From contig NZ_CAKKNB010000003.1 in assembly GCF_918741295.1 (NCBI RefSeq), forward strand, positions 186,001 through 250,000: 64,000 bases of DNA, given 5' to 3'. The translations under genes were made by a program, and so were the position numbers. How positions within the stretch are numbered: position 1 is the stretch's first letter; every line of letters starts with the position of its first letter. The notes under the pieces were generated by a model. That model had not been told where the DNA came from. It ran no database searches and saw only the letters and a program-made list of their open reading frames with translations. Source of the DNA: Aquabacterium sp. CECT 9606. Its GTDB lineage: Bacteria; Pseudomonadota; Gammaproteobacteria; Burkholderiales; Burkholderiaceae_C. Below are positions 40,954 to 50,700 of the stretch, piece by piece.

Positions 40954-43208
40954 AGACAGGGATTCTTGACGCGCCTCACGCGGCCATTGTTGATTTGGTC
41001 GACCTGAGCCTGCCAGAGCAGGATGGCAGCGCCGCCCACGCCTTGGCCCGCGCCAGGGCGTTTGCCGAGCCCTTGCTGGCCGGGCAATTGTTCGACACGG
41101 GCGAGAACGCCCTGGCACATGCCGATGGCGTCTCGCAAATTCTGCTGGGCATTGGGGCGCCACCTTCACTGCGCGCGGCGGCTTACCTGGTCTACGCCAG
41201 CGAGTACCTGACCCCGCCTGATGAGGTCATTGGCCGGGCCTTTGGCCCCGATGCTGCCGCCCTGGTGGCCCACACGCGCAAGCTGGTGCAGATCCAGCGC
41301 AATGCGCGCGACTCGCTGGGGGACGACACCGATGGCCCCTTGCGCGCCGAACAGGTCGAACGCATCCGCAAGATGCTGCTGGCCTTCTCGCGTGATTTGC
41401 GCGTGGTGCTGATGCGCCTGGCATCGCGGCTTCAGACGCTGCGCCACTATGCCGAGACCAAACTACCGTGCCCCAAGGCTTTGGCACGCGAGTCCATGCA
41501 GGTGTTCGCCCCGCTGGCCAGCCGCCTGGGCATCGGCCAGATCAAATGGGAGATGGAAGACCTGTCCTTCCGGTTCCTGATGCCCGACACCTACCGCTCG
41601 ATCGCGCGCTCGCTCGACGAAAAGCGGCTGGAGCGTGAGCGCGATGTGGAGCAGGTGCGCCGCACACTGGCCGAGGCCCTGGCTCAAGCCGGCCTGCAAG
41701 CCCAGGTTCAGGGTCGCCCCAAACACCTGTACAGCATCTGGAAGAAGATGCAGGGCAAAGGCTTGTCCATCGACCGCGTGTTCGATGTGCGCGCTTTGCG
41801 CGTCATCGTGGCCGACATCCCAGCCTGCTATGCGGCGCTGAGCCGGGCCCACGAGATCTGGCGCCCCATGCCCGATCACTTCTCTGACTACATCGCCCGC
41901 CCCAAGCCCAATGGCTACCAATCACTGCACACGGTGGTGCTGGGCGATGACGGCAAGCCCATCGAGATCCAGATTCGCAGTTTGGCCATGCATGAGCACG
42001 CCGACAGCGGCGTGGCGGCCCACTGGGCTTACAAAGAGGCGGGCGCCAAAGGCTACGCTGGCGTGCAGGTGGTCGGTGAATTCGAAAGCCGCGTGGCGGC
42101 GGCCCGCAAGACCGTGCTGCGCCAACTGCTGGCCTGGGAGCGCGACCTGGCCGCGGCCGACGAGACCGAAGGTGGCGGCCCAGCCGGCCACGGCTACTTC
42201 GACGACCGCATCTACGTGTTCACGCCCGACGGCAAGATCATCGACCTGGTGCATGGCGCCACGCCGGTGGACTTTGCCTACACGCTGCACACCGACCTGG
42301 GGCACCGTTGCCGGGGTGCAAAGGTTGATGGGGTCATGGTGCCCTTGAACACGGCCTTGCAAAGCGGCCAGACGATCGAGATCGTGTCGGCCAGAGAGGG
42401 TGGGCCATCGCTGGACTGGCTGAACCAGGACCTGGGCTATGTCCGCAGCCCCCGGGCGCGTGCCAAGGTGCGCGCCTGGTTCAACGCGCTGGCCCAGCAA
42501 AGCACCATTGCGAAAGGCCGTGAGCTGGTTGAGAAGTTATTGCAGCGCGAAGGCAAAACTGCGGTCAAGCTGGAAGACTTGGCCGCGGACCTGGGCTTCC
42601 GCAGTGCCGATGCCTTGTTCGATGTGGTGGGCAAAGATGAATTCTCGCTGCGCAACATCGAGCAGCTGCTGCGCCCCGCCGCGCCCGAGCAAGACCCGGA
42701 TCAGGTGGTGGCCCAACGCATTGCGCGCAGTGAGGCCGAGCTGGACCGCAGCGGCAATGGTCGGGGCGTGCTGGTGGTGGGCATGGATTCACTGTTGACG
42801 CAGTTGGCCCGCTGTTGCAAACCCGCGCCGCCTGATGCGATTGGCGGCTACGTGACGCGGGGCAAGGGCGTGGCTGTGCACCGCTCTGACTGCAGCAATT
42901 TCCGGCAGATGGCGGGGCGCCATGGTGAGCGCGTCATACCCGTTGCCTGGGGCCAGCATGCGGCCGCGCAGAGCGCGCACTACGCGGTGGACGTGTTGGT
43001 GGAAGCGCACGACCGTCCAGGCCTGCTGCGGGATGTGTGTGATGCCCTGGCGCAAGGCAAGACCCATGTGGTGGCCATGAACAGCCAGACTCAGCGTGAT
43101 CACACCACCATCACCCTCACGGTGCAGACCTCGGACACGGCCAGGCTGGGTCCGGTGCTCGCGCGTGTTGCACAAGTGAACGGTGTTTTGAAGGCGCGGC
43201 GAAAATAG
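40950..43208 (+). CDS. relA: RelA-type (p)ppGpp synthetase
   Basis: Stringent-response enzyme making (p)ppGpp from GTP/GDP and ATP on stalled ribosomes. Seen: 752 residues. The N-terminal hydrolase region lacks the HD/ED metal motifs, so hydrolysis is lost as in RelA. The synthetase domain has RPKHLYSIWKKMQGKG, FDVRALRVIV, PKPNGYQSLHTVVLG and MHEHADSGVAAHWAYKE, followed by a TGS domain (VHGATPVDFAYTLHTDLGH) and a C-terminal ACT domain. The loop before DYIA reads HFSD, neither the RelA-type FDD nor SpoT-type FKD. Translationally coupled to the preceding hydrolase gene. Confidence 0.9.
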   Translation: MKTGILDAPHAAIVDLVDLSLPEQDGSAAHALARARAFAEPLLAGQLFDTGENALAHADGVSQILLGIGAPPSLRAAAYLVYASEYLTPPDEVIGRAFGPDAAALVAHTRKLVQIQRNARDSLGDDTDGPLRAEQVERIRKMLLAFSRDLRVVLMRLASRLQTLRHYAETKLPCPKALARESMQVFAPLASRLGIGQIKWEMEDLSFRFLMPDTYRSIARSLDEKRLERERDVEQVRRTLAEALAQAGLQAQVQGRPKHLYSIWKKMQGKGLSIDRVFDVRALRVIVADIPACYAALSRAHEIWRPMPDHFSDYIARPKPNGYQSLHTVVLGDDGKPIEIQIRSLAMHEHADSGVAAHWAYKEAGAKGYAGVQVVGEFESRVAAARKTVLRQLLAWERDLAAADETEGGGPAGHGYFDDRIYVFTPDGKIIDLVHGATPVDFAYTLHTDLGHRCRGAKVDGVMVPLNTALQSGQTIEIVSAREGGPSLDWLNQDLGYVRSPRARAKVRAWFNALAQQSTIAKGRELVEKLLQREGKTAVKLEDLAADLGFRSADALFDVVGKDEFSLRNIEQLLRPAAPEQDPDQVVAQRIARSEAELDRSGNGRGVLVVGMDSLLTQLARCCKPAPPDAIGGYVTRGKGVAVHRSDCSNFRQMAGRHGERVIPVAWGQHAAAQSAHYAVDVLVEAHDRPGLLRDVCDALAQGKTHVVAMNSQTQRDHTTITLTVQTSDTARLGPVLARVAQVNGVLKARRK

Positions 43209-43238
43209 AAAAAAGTCATGCTATAGTAGCGGTCTTGA

Positions 43239-43315
43239 AGGCGCGTAGCTCAGCTGGTTAGAGCACCACCTTGACATGGTGGGGGTCGTTGGTTCGAGTC
43301 CAATCGCGCCTACCA
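43239..43315 (+). tRNA. tRNA-Val (anticodon GAC)
   Basis: 77-base cloverleaf with encoded CCA end. Acceptor AGGCGCG pairs with CGCGCCT; the anticodon stem CCACC/GGTGG holds loop TTGACAT with GAC at 43273-43275; the T arm GTTGG/CCAAT carries TTCGAGT. A TATAGT box at 43222 may be its -10. It lies 30 bases after relA. Confidence 0.96.
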
Positions 43316-43328
43316 AATTGGTAGCCCC

Positions 43329-43369
43329 GGAAAGCCGGTAAGTTGTTGTAGCGACTTACCGGCTTTTCC
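43329..43369 (+). terminator. hairpin terminator after tRNA-Val
   Basis: AAAGCCGGTAAGT (43331-43343) pairs perfectly with ACTTACCGGCTTT (43354-43366), loop of ten bases, followed by a T-rich TTCCGTTTCC. It ends tRNA-Val transcription and may also fold from the convergent acyltransferase transcript. Confidence 0.65.
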
Positions 43370-43409
43370 GTTTCCGGGCCCATATCGGCCACAACCTGCG
43401 GAAACAGGT

Positions 43410-44528
43410 TCAACCCCGAAGAGGCGGCTCCGCGGTCTCTCCATCGTCGATGACCGCGGCTTGTTGCGCATGCGAGGCTTGCTTTTGCCACCGTTTTGAC
43501 CACGCTTTTCTCACCGGTTCGTCAAACTGCTTGAGCATCAGCCACGACAAGACTGCGGTGATGGACAGCGCAATCACGACCAGCACAGGGCTGTGTCCAT
43601 TTTGGTTCATGGTTTGCTTGATGCCCGAAGTGATGAGCAGAATCGGAAAGTGCAACACATACAAGGGGTATGACAAATCGCCCAAGAATGTGCCCGCACT
43701 GGTTTTCACTTGGCTCGGACCACTTCCAAAATATGCCAAGAGTGGAAGCAGTATGAAAATACTGACCAGGTCCCACAGCAGATTGTGCGGCATGAGAAGA
43801 ATACCCGCTAAAAGTGCACACAGCATCCCGCCGGTCAACCCCGCTTTATTTTCATTGGATGTGCGAAATCTGTGTATCAGCACGCCGGTTAAAAAGCCAA
43901 ACGTGACCCTTGGGAAACCTGCCAGGTAAGTTAGGGAATCCCAGCCCAGGTTGGCGTTGCCAAAGTTCATCACCGCGGCCGCGTACAAGGCCCCGCTGAT
44001 AGCCGTGATGGCACACAAGATGGACGTTCTTGCCTTGACCAGGCAGGACGCCCAGATCAGGTTGATGATCACCTCAAACGAGAGGCTCCAGAGGGGCCCA
44101 TTGCCAGGAAACGCCACGAACTTGGTGATGTCCGTCGTGAAGAACGATGGCAGCAGTAAGGCGTTGAGGCCACTTGACACCAGAATCGTCGGCAGTGTTT
44201 CAACTTTTCCTGGCGAAACCAGGTATTTCAAAAGCAAGACGGCAAGCCCCAGGGCAGCGCCTGACACGGCGAGCGGATAGAGCCGGATAATGCGTGCCCG
44301 CACGAAATCAAAGAACCCCATGCCTGATATCAGTCTGTGGCTGTAAGCGTGGGCGATGACAATTCCACTGAGTATAAAAAAGAGGTCAACTGCCAGATAA
44401 CCATGTGGCACGAAAGTGATCGAGAGTTTGGCTGTTGCCAGGTGATATATCACGACGAATACTGCAGCAGCACCTCTCAATGCGTCCAGGTTGTGCAAAC
44501 GAGTGGGAAGCCCTGATTCATTGTTCAT
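43410..44528 (-). CDS. acyltransferase 3 family (OafA/YrhL-like) membrane protein
   Basis: 372-residue integral membrane O-acyltransferase that typically acetylates cell-surface glycans. Seen: the family opening RLHNLDALRGAAAVFVVIYH with the catalytic-type His, HGYLAVDLFFILSGIVIAH, about ten membrane helices, and a polar C-terminal tail. The start MNNESGLPTRLHNLDALRG is chosen by family resemblance over a GTG 19 codons upstream; neither has a strong ribosome-binding site. Base composition is clearly more A/T-rich than the neighbours, and it lies next to a tRNA, so it was probably acquired by transfer. Confidence 0.88.
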   Translation of the reverse strand: MNNESGLPTRLHNLDALRGAAAVFVVIYHLATAKLSITFVPHGYLAVDLFFILSGIVIAHAYSHRLISGMGFFDFVRARIIRLYPLAVSGAALGLAVLLLKYLVSPGKVETLPTILVSSGLNALLLPSFFTTDITKFVAFPGNGPLWSLSFEVIINLIWASCLVKARTSILCAITAISGALYAAAVMNFGNANLGWDSLTYLAGFPRVTFGFLTGVLIHRFRTSNENKAGLTGGMLCALLAGILLMPHNLLWDLVSIFILLPLLAYFGSGPSQVKTSAGTFLGDLSYPLYVLHFPILLITSGIKQTMNQNGHSPVLVVIALSITAVLSWLMLKQFDEPVRKAWSKRWQKQASHAQQAAVIDDGETAEPPLRG

Positions 44529-44690
44529 GGTCTGCCGCGCAAAATATGAGCGCTCTCCAAGGTTTATTCGAAAAGCGGCTTGCACGGACGCAGTGACTCA
44601 GCAGATTGAATATCTGCTGCACCGCTATGAGTCATGCAAACTGCGCTTTTCCCTTGGCCGAACAATAAGCAGGTTGTGGGCCAGCGCACC

Positions 44691-44758
44691 CATTGAGTGG
44701 CCGACAGCGCGGAAAGGAGCGGCGGATGCTTCAGCGCCGCCGCATGGGTTGCTCAATG
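44691..44758. repeat. nested inverted repeat at the end of the DUF6496 gene
   Basis: Outer arms CATTGAG (44691-44697) and CTCAATG (44752-44758) enclose an inner stem GCGGCGG (44719-44725) with CCGCCGC (44737-44743). It overlaps the DUF6496 stop codon and could terminate or stabilise its mRNA. No U-tract. The 44586-44752 gap holds nothing else recognised. Confidence 0.4.
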
Positions 44759-44941
44759 AGTCTTGGAGCGATCCTTGGGCACCTTGCCGCCGGCTTTCCT
44801 GGCCTCGGACAAGCCAATCGCAATCGCCTGCTTCCGGCTGGTCACCTTCTTGCCCGACGTGCCGCTTTTCAGCTTGCCAGCTTTGAGTTCGTGCATGGCC
44901 TTGCCGACCTTTTCAGATGCCTTTTCACCATACCTTGCCAT
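44753..44941 (-). CDS. DUF6496 family small basic protein
   Basis: 62-residue lysine-rich protein starting MARYGEKASEKVGKAMHELK and containing GKKVTSRKQAIAIGLSEARK, the usual signature of this small family. Start fixed by AAAGGAGAA a few bases upstream. Function unknown; related short proteins are often plasmid- or stress-associated (from memory). Neighbours are the acquired-looking acyltransferase and serA. Confidence 0.8.
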   Translation of the reverse strand: MARYGEKASEKVGKAMHELKAGKLKSGTSGKKVTSRKQAIAIGLSEARKAGGKVPKDRSKTH

Positions 44942-45013
44942 GATGTTCTCCTTTGATGGAAGTGGACACAGGCAAAATCTGGCAATCAGCATGCCGGCCC
45001 AGGGCTTTCTGAA

Positions 45014-46243
45014 TCAGTACAAAACGCGGCTGCGGATCGTGCCTGGAATGTTCTGGATTTTCTGCAGCGCCACTTCTGAATAGGCGGCGTCCACGTCCAT
45101 CACCAGGTAGCCGATGGCCTCGTTGGTCATCAGGCTTTGAGCTGAGATATTGATGTTGTTTTCGGCGAATACCTTGTTCACATTGGACAGCACGCCCGGC
45201 ACGTTCTCGTGGATGTGCAGCAAGCGGTGCTTGCCCGCGCCCAGCGGCATGGACACCTCTGGGAAGTTGACGGCCGACAGCGTGGTGCCGCAATCTGAAT
45301 AGCGCACGAATTTTTCGGCCACTTCCAGCCCGATGTTGGCTTGGGCCTCCAGCGTGGATCCACCGATGTGCGGCGTCAGGATCACATTGTCGAACGCACG
45401 CAAGGGCGATTGAAACTCTTCATCGTTCGCCTTCGGTTCAACCGGAAAGACGTCAATGGCCGCGCCACCGAGATGCTCACTTTTCAGGCTGTCGGCCAGG
45501 GCATCAATGTCGACACAGGTGCCGCGCGCGGCGTTCATGAAGATGGCGCCACGCTTCATCTTGGCGAAGTGTTCGGCGCGCATCATGTTTTGCGTGGAGG
45601 GTAGTTCAGGCACGTGCAGGGTGACCACGTCGGCCACGCTGAGCAACTCACTCAGGCTGCCGAGTTGGCGCGCATTGCCCAGGGGCAGTTTGGTGACGGT
45701 GTCGTAATACACCACCTGCATGCCCAGCGATTCGGCCAGCACCGACAGTTGCGAACCAATGTTGCCGTAGCCCACGATGCCCAGGGTCTTGCCGCGTGCC
45801 TCCCAAGAGCCTTCGGCCGATTTGCTCCAACCGCCACGGTGCACCAGCGCGTTCTTCTGCGGGATGCCCCGCAGCAGCAAGATCAACTGGCCCAGCACCA
45901 GTTCGGCCACCGAGCGGGTGTTGGAGTAAGGCGCGTTGAAAACCGGCACCCCCTTGCGCATGGCGTGCTGCAGCGCGACCTGGTTGGTGCCGATGCAGAA
46001 ACAACCGATGGACACCAGCTTGTTGGCCGCTTCCAGCACGGCGGGCGTCACCTGGGTTCGCGAACGGATGCCCAGAAAATGCACATCTCGCACCCTCTCC
46101 AGCAAGGCCGATTCGTCAAGGGCGGTCTTGAGGTATTCGATGTTGGTGTAACCGTTCTTGTGCAACACATCCAAGGCGTTCTGGTGCACACCCTCCAGCA
46201 GCAGAAAGCGAATCTTGTCCTTGTCGAGCGAAAGCTGCTGCAT
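45014..46243 (-). CDS. serA: D-3-phosphoglycerate dehydrogenase
   Basis: First enzyme of serine synthesis: oxidises 3-phosphoglycerate with NAD+; the E. coli type also reduces 2-oxoglutarate to D-2-hydroxyglutarate. Seen: 409 residues, close to E. coli SerA throughout: LSLDKDKIRFLLLEGVHQNA at the start, Rossmann GIVGYGNIGSQLSVLAES, the catalytic region LTPHIGGSTLEAQ and a C-terminal ACT domain (HIHENVPGVLSNVN) for serine feedback. The start at 46243 has GAAGGA eight bases upstream. Divergent from a D-2-hydroxyacid dehydrogenase gene across 70 bases. Confidence 0.96.
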   Translation of the reverse strand: MQQLSLDKDKIRFLLLEGVHQNALDVLHKNGYTNIEYLKTALDESALLERVRDVHFLGIRSRTQVTPAVLEAANKLVSIGCFCIGTNQVALQHAMRKGVPVFNAPYSNTRSVAELVLGQLILLLRGIPQKNALVHRGGWSKSAEGSWEARGKTLGIVGYGNIGSQLSVLAESLGMQVVYYDTVTKLPLGNARQLGSLSELLSVADVVTLHVPELPSTQNMMRAEHFAKMKRGAIFMNAARGTCVDIDALADSLKSEHLGGAAIDVFPVEPKANDEEFQSPLRAFDNVILTPHIGGSTLEAQANIGLEVAEKFVRYSDCGTTLSAVNFPEVSMPLGAGKHRLLHIHENVPGVLSNVNKVFAENNINISAQSLMTNEAIGYLVMDVDAAYSEVALQKIQNIPGTIRSRVLY

Positions 46244-46313
46244 GCCTGAATCCTTCATGTGGTGAGTGTTGATCAGCCAGACGCTACCATGATGAGGATT
46301 TTCCACTGAAAGA

Positions 46314-47720
46314 ATGGTCATGCCGACAGCACCCGACGACATCCTTGCCCGGCTCCATGGGATCGTGGGCGAAAGCCATGTGAAGACCGACCCCGACAGC
46401 CTCAAACACTGGGGTTGCGACTGGACCAAGGTGCGCACCCCGGCCCCTTTGGCCATCGTGTTTCCGTCGAGCATTGAAGAGGTTCAGGCCATCGTGCGCC
46501 TGGCCAACGAGTTGCAACTGGCCCTGGTGCCCTCTGGCGGGCGCACGGGTTTGTCGGCGGCAGCCGTGGCCGCTGAAGGCGAAGTGGTGGTCAGCTTTGA
46601 CCGCATGAACCGCATCATCGAATTCATGCCGGAAGACCGCTTGGTGCGGCTTCAGGCGGGTGTTGTCACGGCTCAGTTGCAAGCATTTGCCGAAGAGCAG
46701 GGGCTGTACTACCCGGTGGACTTTGCCAGCGCCGGCTCGTCGCAACTGGGCGGCAACATCGGCACCAACGCGGGGGGTATCAAGGTCATCAAATACGGCA
46801 TGACGCGCAACTGGGTGCTGGGCCTGAAGGTGGTCACTGGCAAGGGCGATGTGCTGGACCTGAACAAGGGCATGGTGAAGAACGCCACCGGCTACGATTT
46901 GCGCCAATTGTTCATCGGAGCGGAAGGCACGCTGGGTTTCGTGGTCGAGGCGATGATGAAGCTCGACCGGGCGCCGCGTGATTTGCGCGTGATGGTGCTG
47001 GGCACACCCGACTTCGCCGCGGTGATGAAGGTGCTGGCGGCGTTTCAGAAGCAGCTGGACCTGACGGCCTTTGAGTTCTTCTCGGAGTTGTCGGTGCAAC
47101 TGGTGACCAAGCACCAGGGCGTGCCACGGCCTTTCAATGCAGCCACGCCGTTTTACGCCTTGCTGGAGTTCGAGGCATCCAGCGAGAAGGTGGTGGACGA
47201 GGCCATGGCCTTGTTCGAGTCCTGCGTGGAACAGGGCTGGGTGGTCGATGGCGTGATGAGCCAGAACCAGACGCAGGCCAAATCGCTTTGGCGTTTGCGC
47301 GAAGGCATTTCTGAAACCATCTCGCACTACACGCCGTATAAAAACGACTTGTCGGTGCTGATCCAGCATGTGCCGGCGTTCATCGCCGAGATCGATGGCA
47401 TCGTGGCCGAGCAGTACCCCGACTTCCGAGTCGTCTGGTTCGGCCACATCGGCGATGGCAATGTGCACCTGAACATCCTCAAGCCTGACGACATGGCCAA
47501 GGAGGATTTCTTTGCCAGGTGCGCCACCGTGAACACGCAGATCTTCGAAACGGTGGCACGGTACGAGGGATCGGTGTCGGCCGAGCATGGCGTGGGCCTG
47601 ACCAAAAAACCCTACCTGGGCTACAGCCGATCGCCGGAGGAGCTGGCCTACATGAAAGCCGTCAAGCTCGTGTTCGACCCCAACAACGTGATGAACCCGG
47701 GCAAGGTGTTTGACCTTTGA
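46314..47720 (+). CDS. FAD-binding D-2-hydroxyacid dehydrogenase, probably D-2-hydroxyglutarate dehydrogenase
   Basis: 468-residue flavoenzyme of the GlcD/DLD family that oxidises a D-2-hydroxyacid and passes electrons to the respiratory chain. Seen: FAD-binding PCMH domain (ALVPSGGRTGLSAAAV; QLGGNIGTNAGGIKVIKYGM) and a C-terminal FAD-oxidase domain with metal-site motifs GHIGDGNVHLN and EHGVGLTKKPYLG. The serA neighbour favours D-2-hydroxyglutarate: in Pseudomonas SerA makes that compound and this enzyme recycles it. Glycolate or D-lactate remains possible. Confidence 0.88.
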   Translation: MVMPTAPDDILARLHGIVGESHVKTDPDSLKHWGCDWTKVRTPAPLAIVFPSSIEEVQAIVRLANELQLALVPSGGRTGLSAAAVAAEGEVVVSFDRMNRIIEFMPEDRLVRLQAGVVTAQLQAFAEEQGLYYPVDFASAGSSQLGGNIGTNAGGIKVIKYGMTRNWVLGLKVVTGKGDVLDLNKGMVKNATGYDLRQLFIGAEGTLGFVVEAMMKLDRAPRDLRVMVLGTPDFAAVMKVLAAFQKQLDLTAFEFFSELSVQLVTKHQGVPRPFNAATPFYALLEFEASSEKVVDEAMALFESCVEQGWVVDGVMSQNQTQAKSLWRLREGISETISHYTPYKNDLSVLIQHVPAFIAEIDGIVAEQYPDFRVVWFGHIGDGNVHLNILKPDDMAKEDFFARCATVNTQIFETVARYEGSVSAEHGVGLTKKPYLGYSRSPEELAYMKAVKLVFDPNNVMNPGKVFDL

Positions 47721-47750
47721 AGGGCTGGGCTGCCGATGGATGCGTGCGGC

Positions 47751-50700
47751 TCACTGCAGCACGCCGATCACGATCAGAACACTGTTGCCGCCCGAGATTT
47801 GGGCCGGGCCTTCGCCACCATGCGGGTCGCCCATCTGCGCGGCCCGGCCTGGGTCGATCTTGTCAGCGCCGGTGTTGACCTGGGCGCCGTAGAACACGCT
47901 GTCGATCTGCACCTTGCCCCTCACGCCATAGAGCATGGGTGACTGGTTGTTGAAGTAATCAAGCTGGCTGCCGGAGCCCGACAGTTCAATGCGGAAAGCA
48001 GGCTTGTCGGCGGTGCCGTCCTTGCCCAGGTAGGTGTACGAGATGTCGCCACGCCAGTCCGACAGGTTCACGGATTGGCCGCTGGTGGCCGTGATGCCCG
48101 CGCTGCCGCCCACCGCCAGCGAACTGCCCCCGCCCAGTTTGAAATCGAAGGATCCGAAAGGTTGCACGCGGTTGACCGAGCCGGCCGTGGGGGTGCCACT
48201 GGCATCCTTGGGGGCCAGGCTGTCTTCGGCCTTCCAGCTCATGTGGGTGACCTTGAAGCCGACCTTCTTGAGTGGCCCTTCAGCCGGCGCATAGGCCAGG
48301 CCTTCGGTGAAGAACATGGACGTGAGCTGCTTGGCCTGCGGCCCGCTGTAGTGCCCGCCAACGTCGGCCAGGATGAACATGCCCTCGCTGCCGAACAAGG
48401 CGCCAGCCCTGAAGCGCGCATCGGCCACGCGGCCTTGGTCGGCCAGCTCGGGCGTGGGCCGCAGGCGCTGGTAGTCACCCCAGACGCTGCCTTGCCAGCC
48501 CCGGTACTTGCGAGGGTCGTCCAGGTCGGCCGCGCCCAGCTTGTTCTGCTCATTGGGCGCCACCAGCTTGGCCAGGTTGACCGTGCCGCCCAGGTGCAGC
48601 AGGTCGCCGCCGTTGGGGCCCGAAGCTGCATCCACGTTCAGACCGGTGGGCAGGTTGCCGCCAAAGTAGCTGTCTTGGGCATAGTAGGGGTGGCTGGGCG
48701 TGAGCAGTGGGCCGACGTCGAAGATGCCCGGCGCCTTGAGCTTTTCCTTGAAGATAAGACCCACCATGGTCTTGGCCAGCAGCAAATCGGCGTTCCAGGT
48801 CTCATCGACCAGGCCGCCTTCATCGGGGCTCGGCGGTGCAGCGCGGTCCTTGGTGAGGATGCCAATCTGTGCCATCCAGGCCAGGAAAAGTACCGTCTGG
48901 TAGTTGTCCTTGAGGCGCTTGGTGAAGGTGTCGCTGCCCAGGTATTCGTCCACCCGTAAACCGACCATGCGGCTGACGATGTCGGTTTTGATCGAGTTGC
49001 TGGGTGTGAGGGGTTCGATGGCGTCGAGGTACTTGCCGAAGGTGGACAGGTTGCTGCCGATGCTGTCGCCATACTGCAGCCCACCGACGCCCCCATTGGG
49101 CAGGATGGCGGCGCTGAACAGGGCGCCATACGAGGCGGACTCGGTGCCTTTGAGCTTGAATTTCTGGCGCTCTTCGGCTGAGAAGTCTGTGCCATAGCGC
49201 AAGTCTTTGTAGATGTCGCTGACGAGCCCGACCACGAGCGGGTGGTCTGCCGCCTTTTTGGCAGCTTCCTCCAGCTTGGGGTCGGCCTTGGCCTCCGTTT
49301 TGGCCGGGTCTTTTCCATCGGCCGTGGGTGGCGTGGCTGCGCTGGGTTCACGTTGAATCACCGGCCCGGCCGCGCTGATGGCGGCAGGGTCGGCCATGCG
49401 CATGATCTGATCAGCGACCGCGTCAGCCTCTTGCTCCAACGCATCACCAGGCGTGCTGACGGTGGCTTTGCGTTGCACGGTGGCCTCGGTTGCCACATTC
49501 TTCTTCAAGATGTCGAGCGCGCGTTCATAAGCTTTGGTCTTGCGTTGGCCGGCCTGCTTGACGCCGTTCCAGAAGGCCAGGCGCTCGGTGGCATCGGGGT
49601 TGCCCTTGGCCTTCTCGCCCGTCCAGTGCGCGATCTTGGCGTCGAAGTTGTCGCCACCGGTTTCCCACCGGTCTTCCGGGCCGGTGCCACCAAAGTTGGC
49701 GGTTTTGCCGCTCATCTCGGTCGAGGCCTGCACCCCGCCGCTGGCGTGCATGGCCGCCGCGGAAAAGATGAAGGCGTATTGCGGATCAGCGGCGGCGGTC
49801 GGGTTGGCCTTGACGGCTGCGGAGGTGGCCCGCGCCAGGGCCGCATCATCGGTCTGGCCTTGCGAATCAAGCCGCTCGGCCTGTTCGTCCAGGTAGGCCA
49901 GGGCTTTGATGTACTGCTGCCGGAAGGTGATCTGCAAGGGCCCCCGGCCCGCGAATTGGCCCACCACGGCGGGGTCGGCCTGGGCCGTCAGCGAGCGCAG
50001 GCCGCGCGACTCGACGGCGGCGTGTGCCAGGTACAAGGCCTGCGCTTGCAGGGTGTCGATCTGCATCACCCTGAAAGCCTCGGTGAGGCGCTCGCCCGCG
50101 CCGGTGGCGGCTTGTTTGATCTGGGCCAGGTCTTTGTCCCCATAGCCGGGGTCGGTCATCACCGCTTCCACGTCGGCGTCGGTCAAGGCCTTGCTCATGT
50201 CCATGCGGGTGCCGGTTTGGCCGTTGGGGCCGACGGCTTCGCTGGCAGATTCCAGGTCCGCCTGGTGGCGTGTTTTCTGCTTCTTGTCCTGTCCGGTGAA
50301 GGTCACGTCCTCGCCAATGGTGCCCCGTTCGGCGCCATAGGCCGTGGCAGGGTTCTTGCCATAGGCCTTGTTCCACTTTTTGTTCTTGATCTCTTCCTCG
50401 GCCTGGGTCTCGGCATCCACGATGTCGTAGAACTCGCGGGCGATGTTGCTGGGCCCGGTGCGTTGGCCGTTTTGCTGAACGATGTGGGTCAACTCGTGGG
50501 CCAGCAGCCGTTTGCCACCCTCGGTGTCGGGCGCGTATTGGCCCGCGCCAAACACGATGTTTTGCCCGGTGGTGTAGGCCTTGGCCTGGATGCCTTGTGC
50601 GGCCTGCGCCGCTTTGCCATCGGTGTGGAGCCGCACCTGGCTGAAGTCCTGGCCAAAGCGTGGCTCGAAATAGGACCGCAGCTCCTGGGGCAGGGCCTGG

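Noticed and set aside
43188-43245. 11-bp direct repeat TTGAAGGCGCG at the relA end and the tRNA-Val start
   Set aside because: Short, GC-rich, and no copy of the tRNA 3' end was found farther downstream, so it does not support an attachment site.
43258-43503. Minus-strand open frame covering the tRNA-Val gene
   Set aside because: It is the well-known spurious frame created by a tRNA and its flank (RRDWTRTNDP type); no ribosome-binding site.
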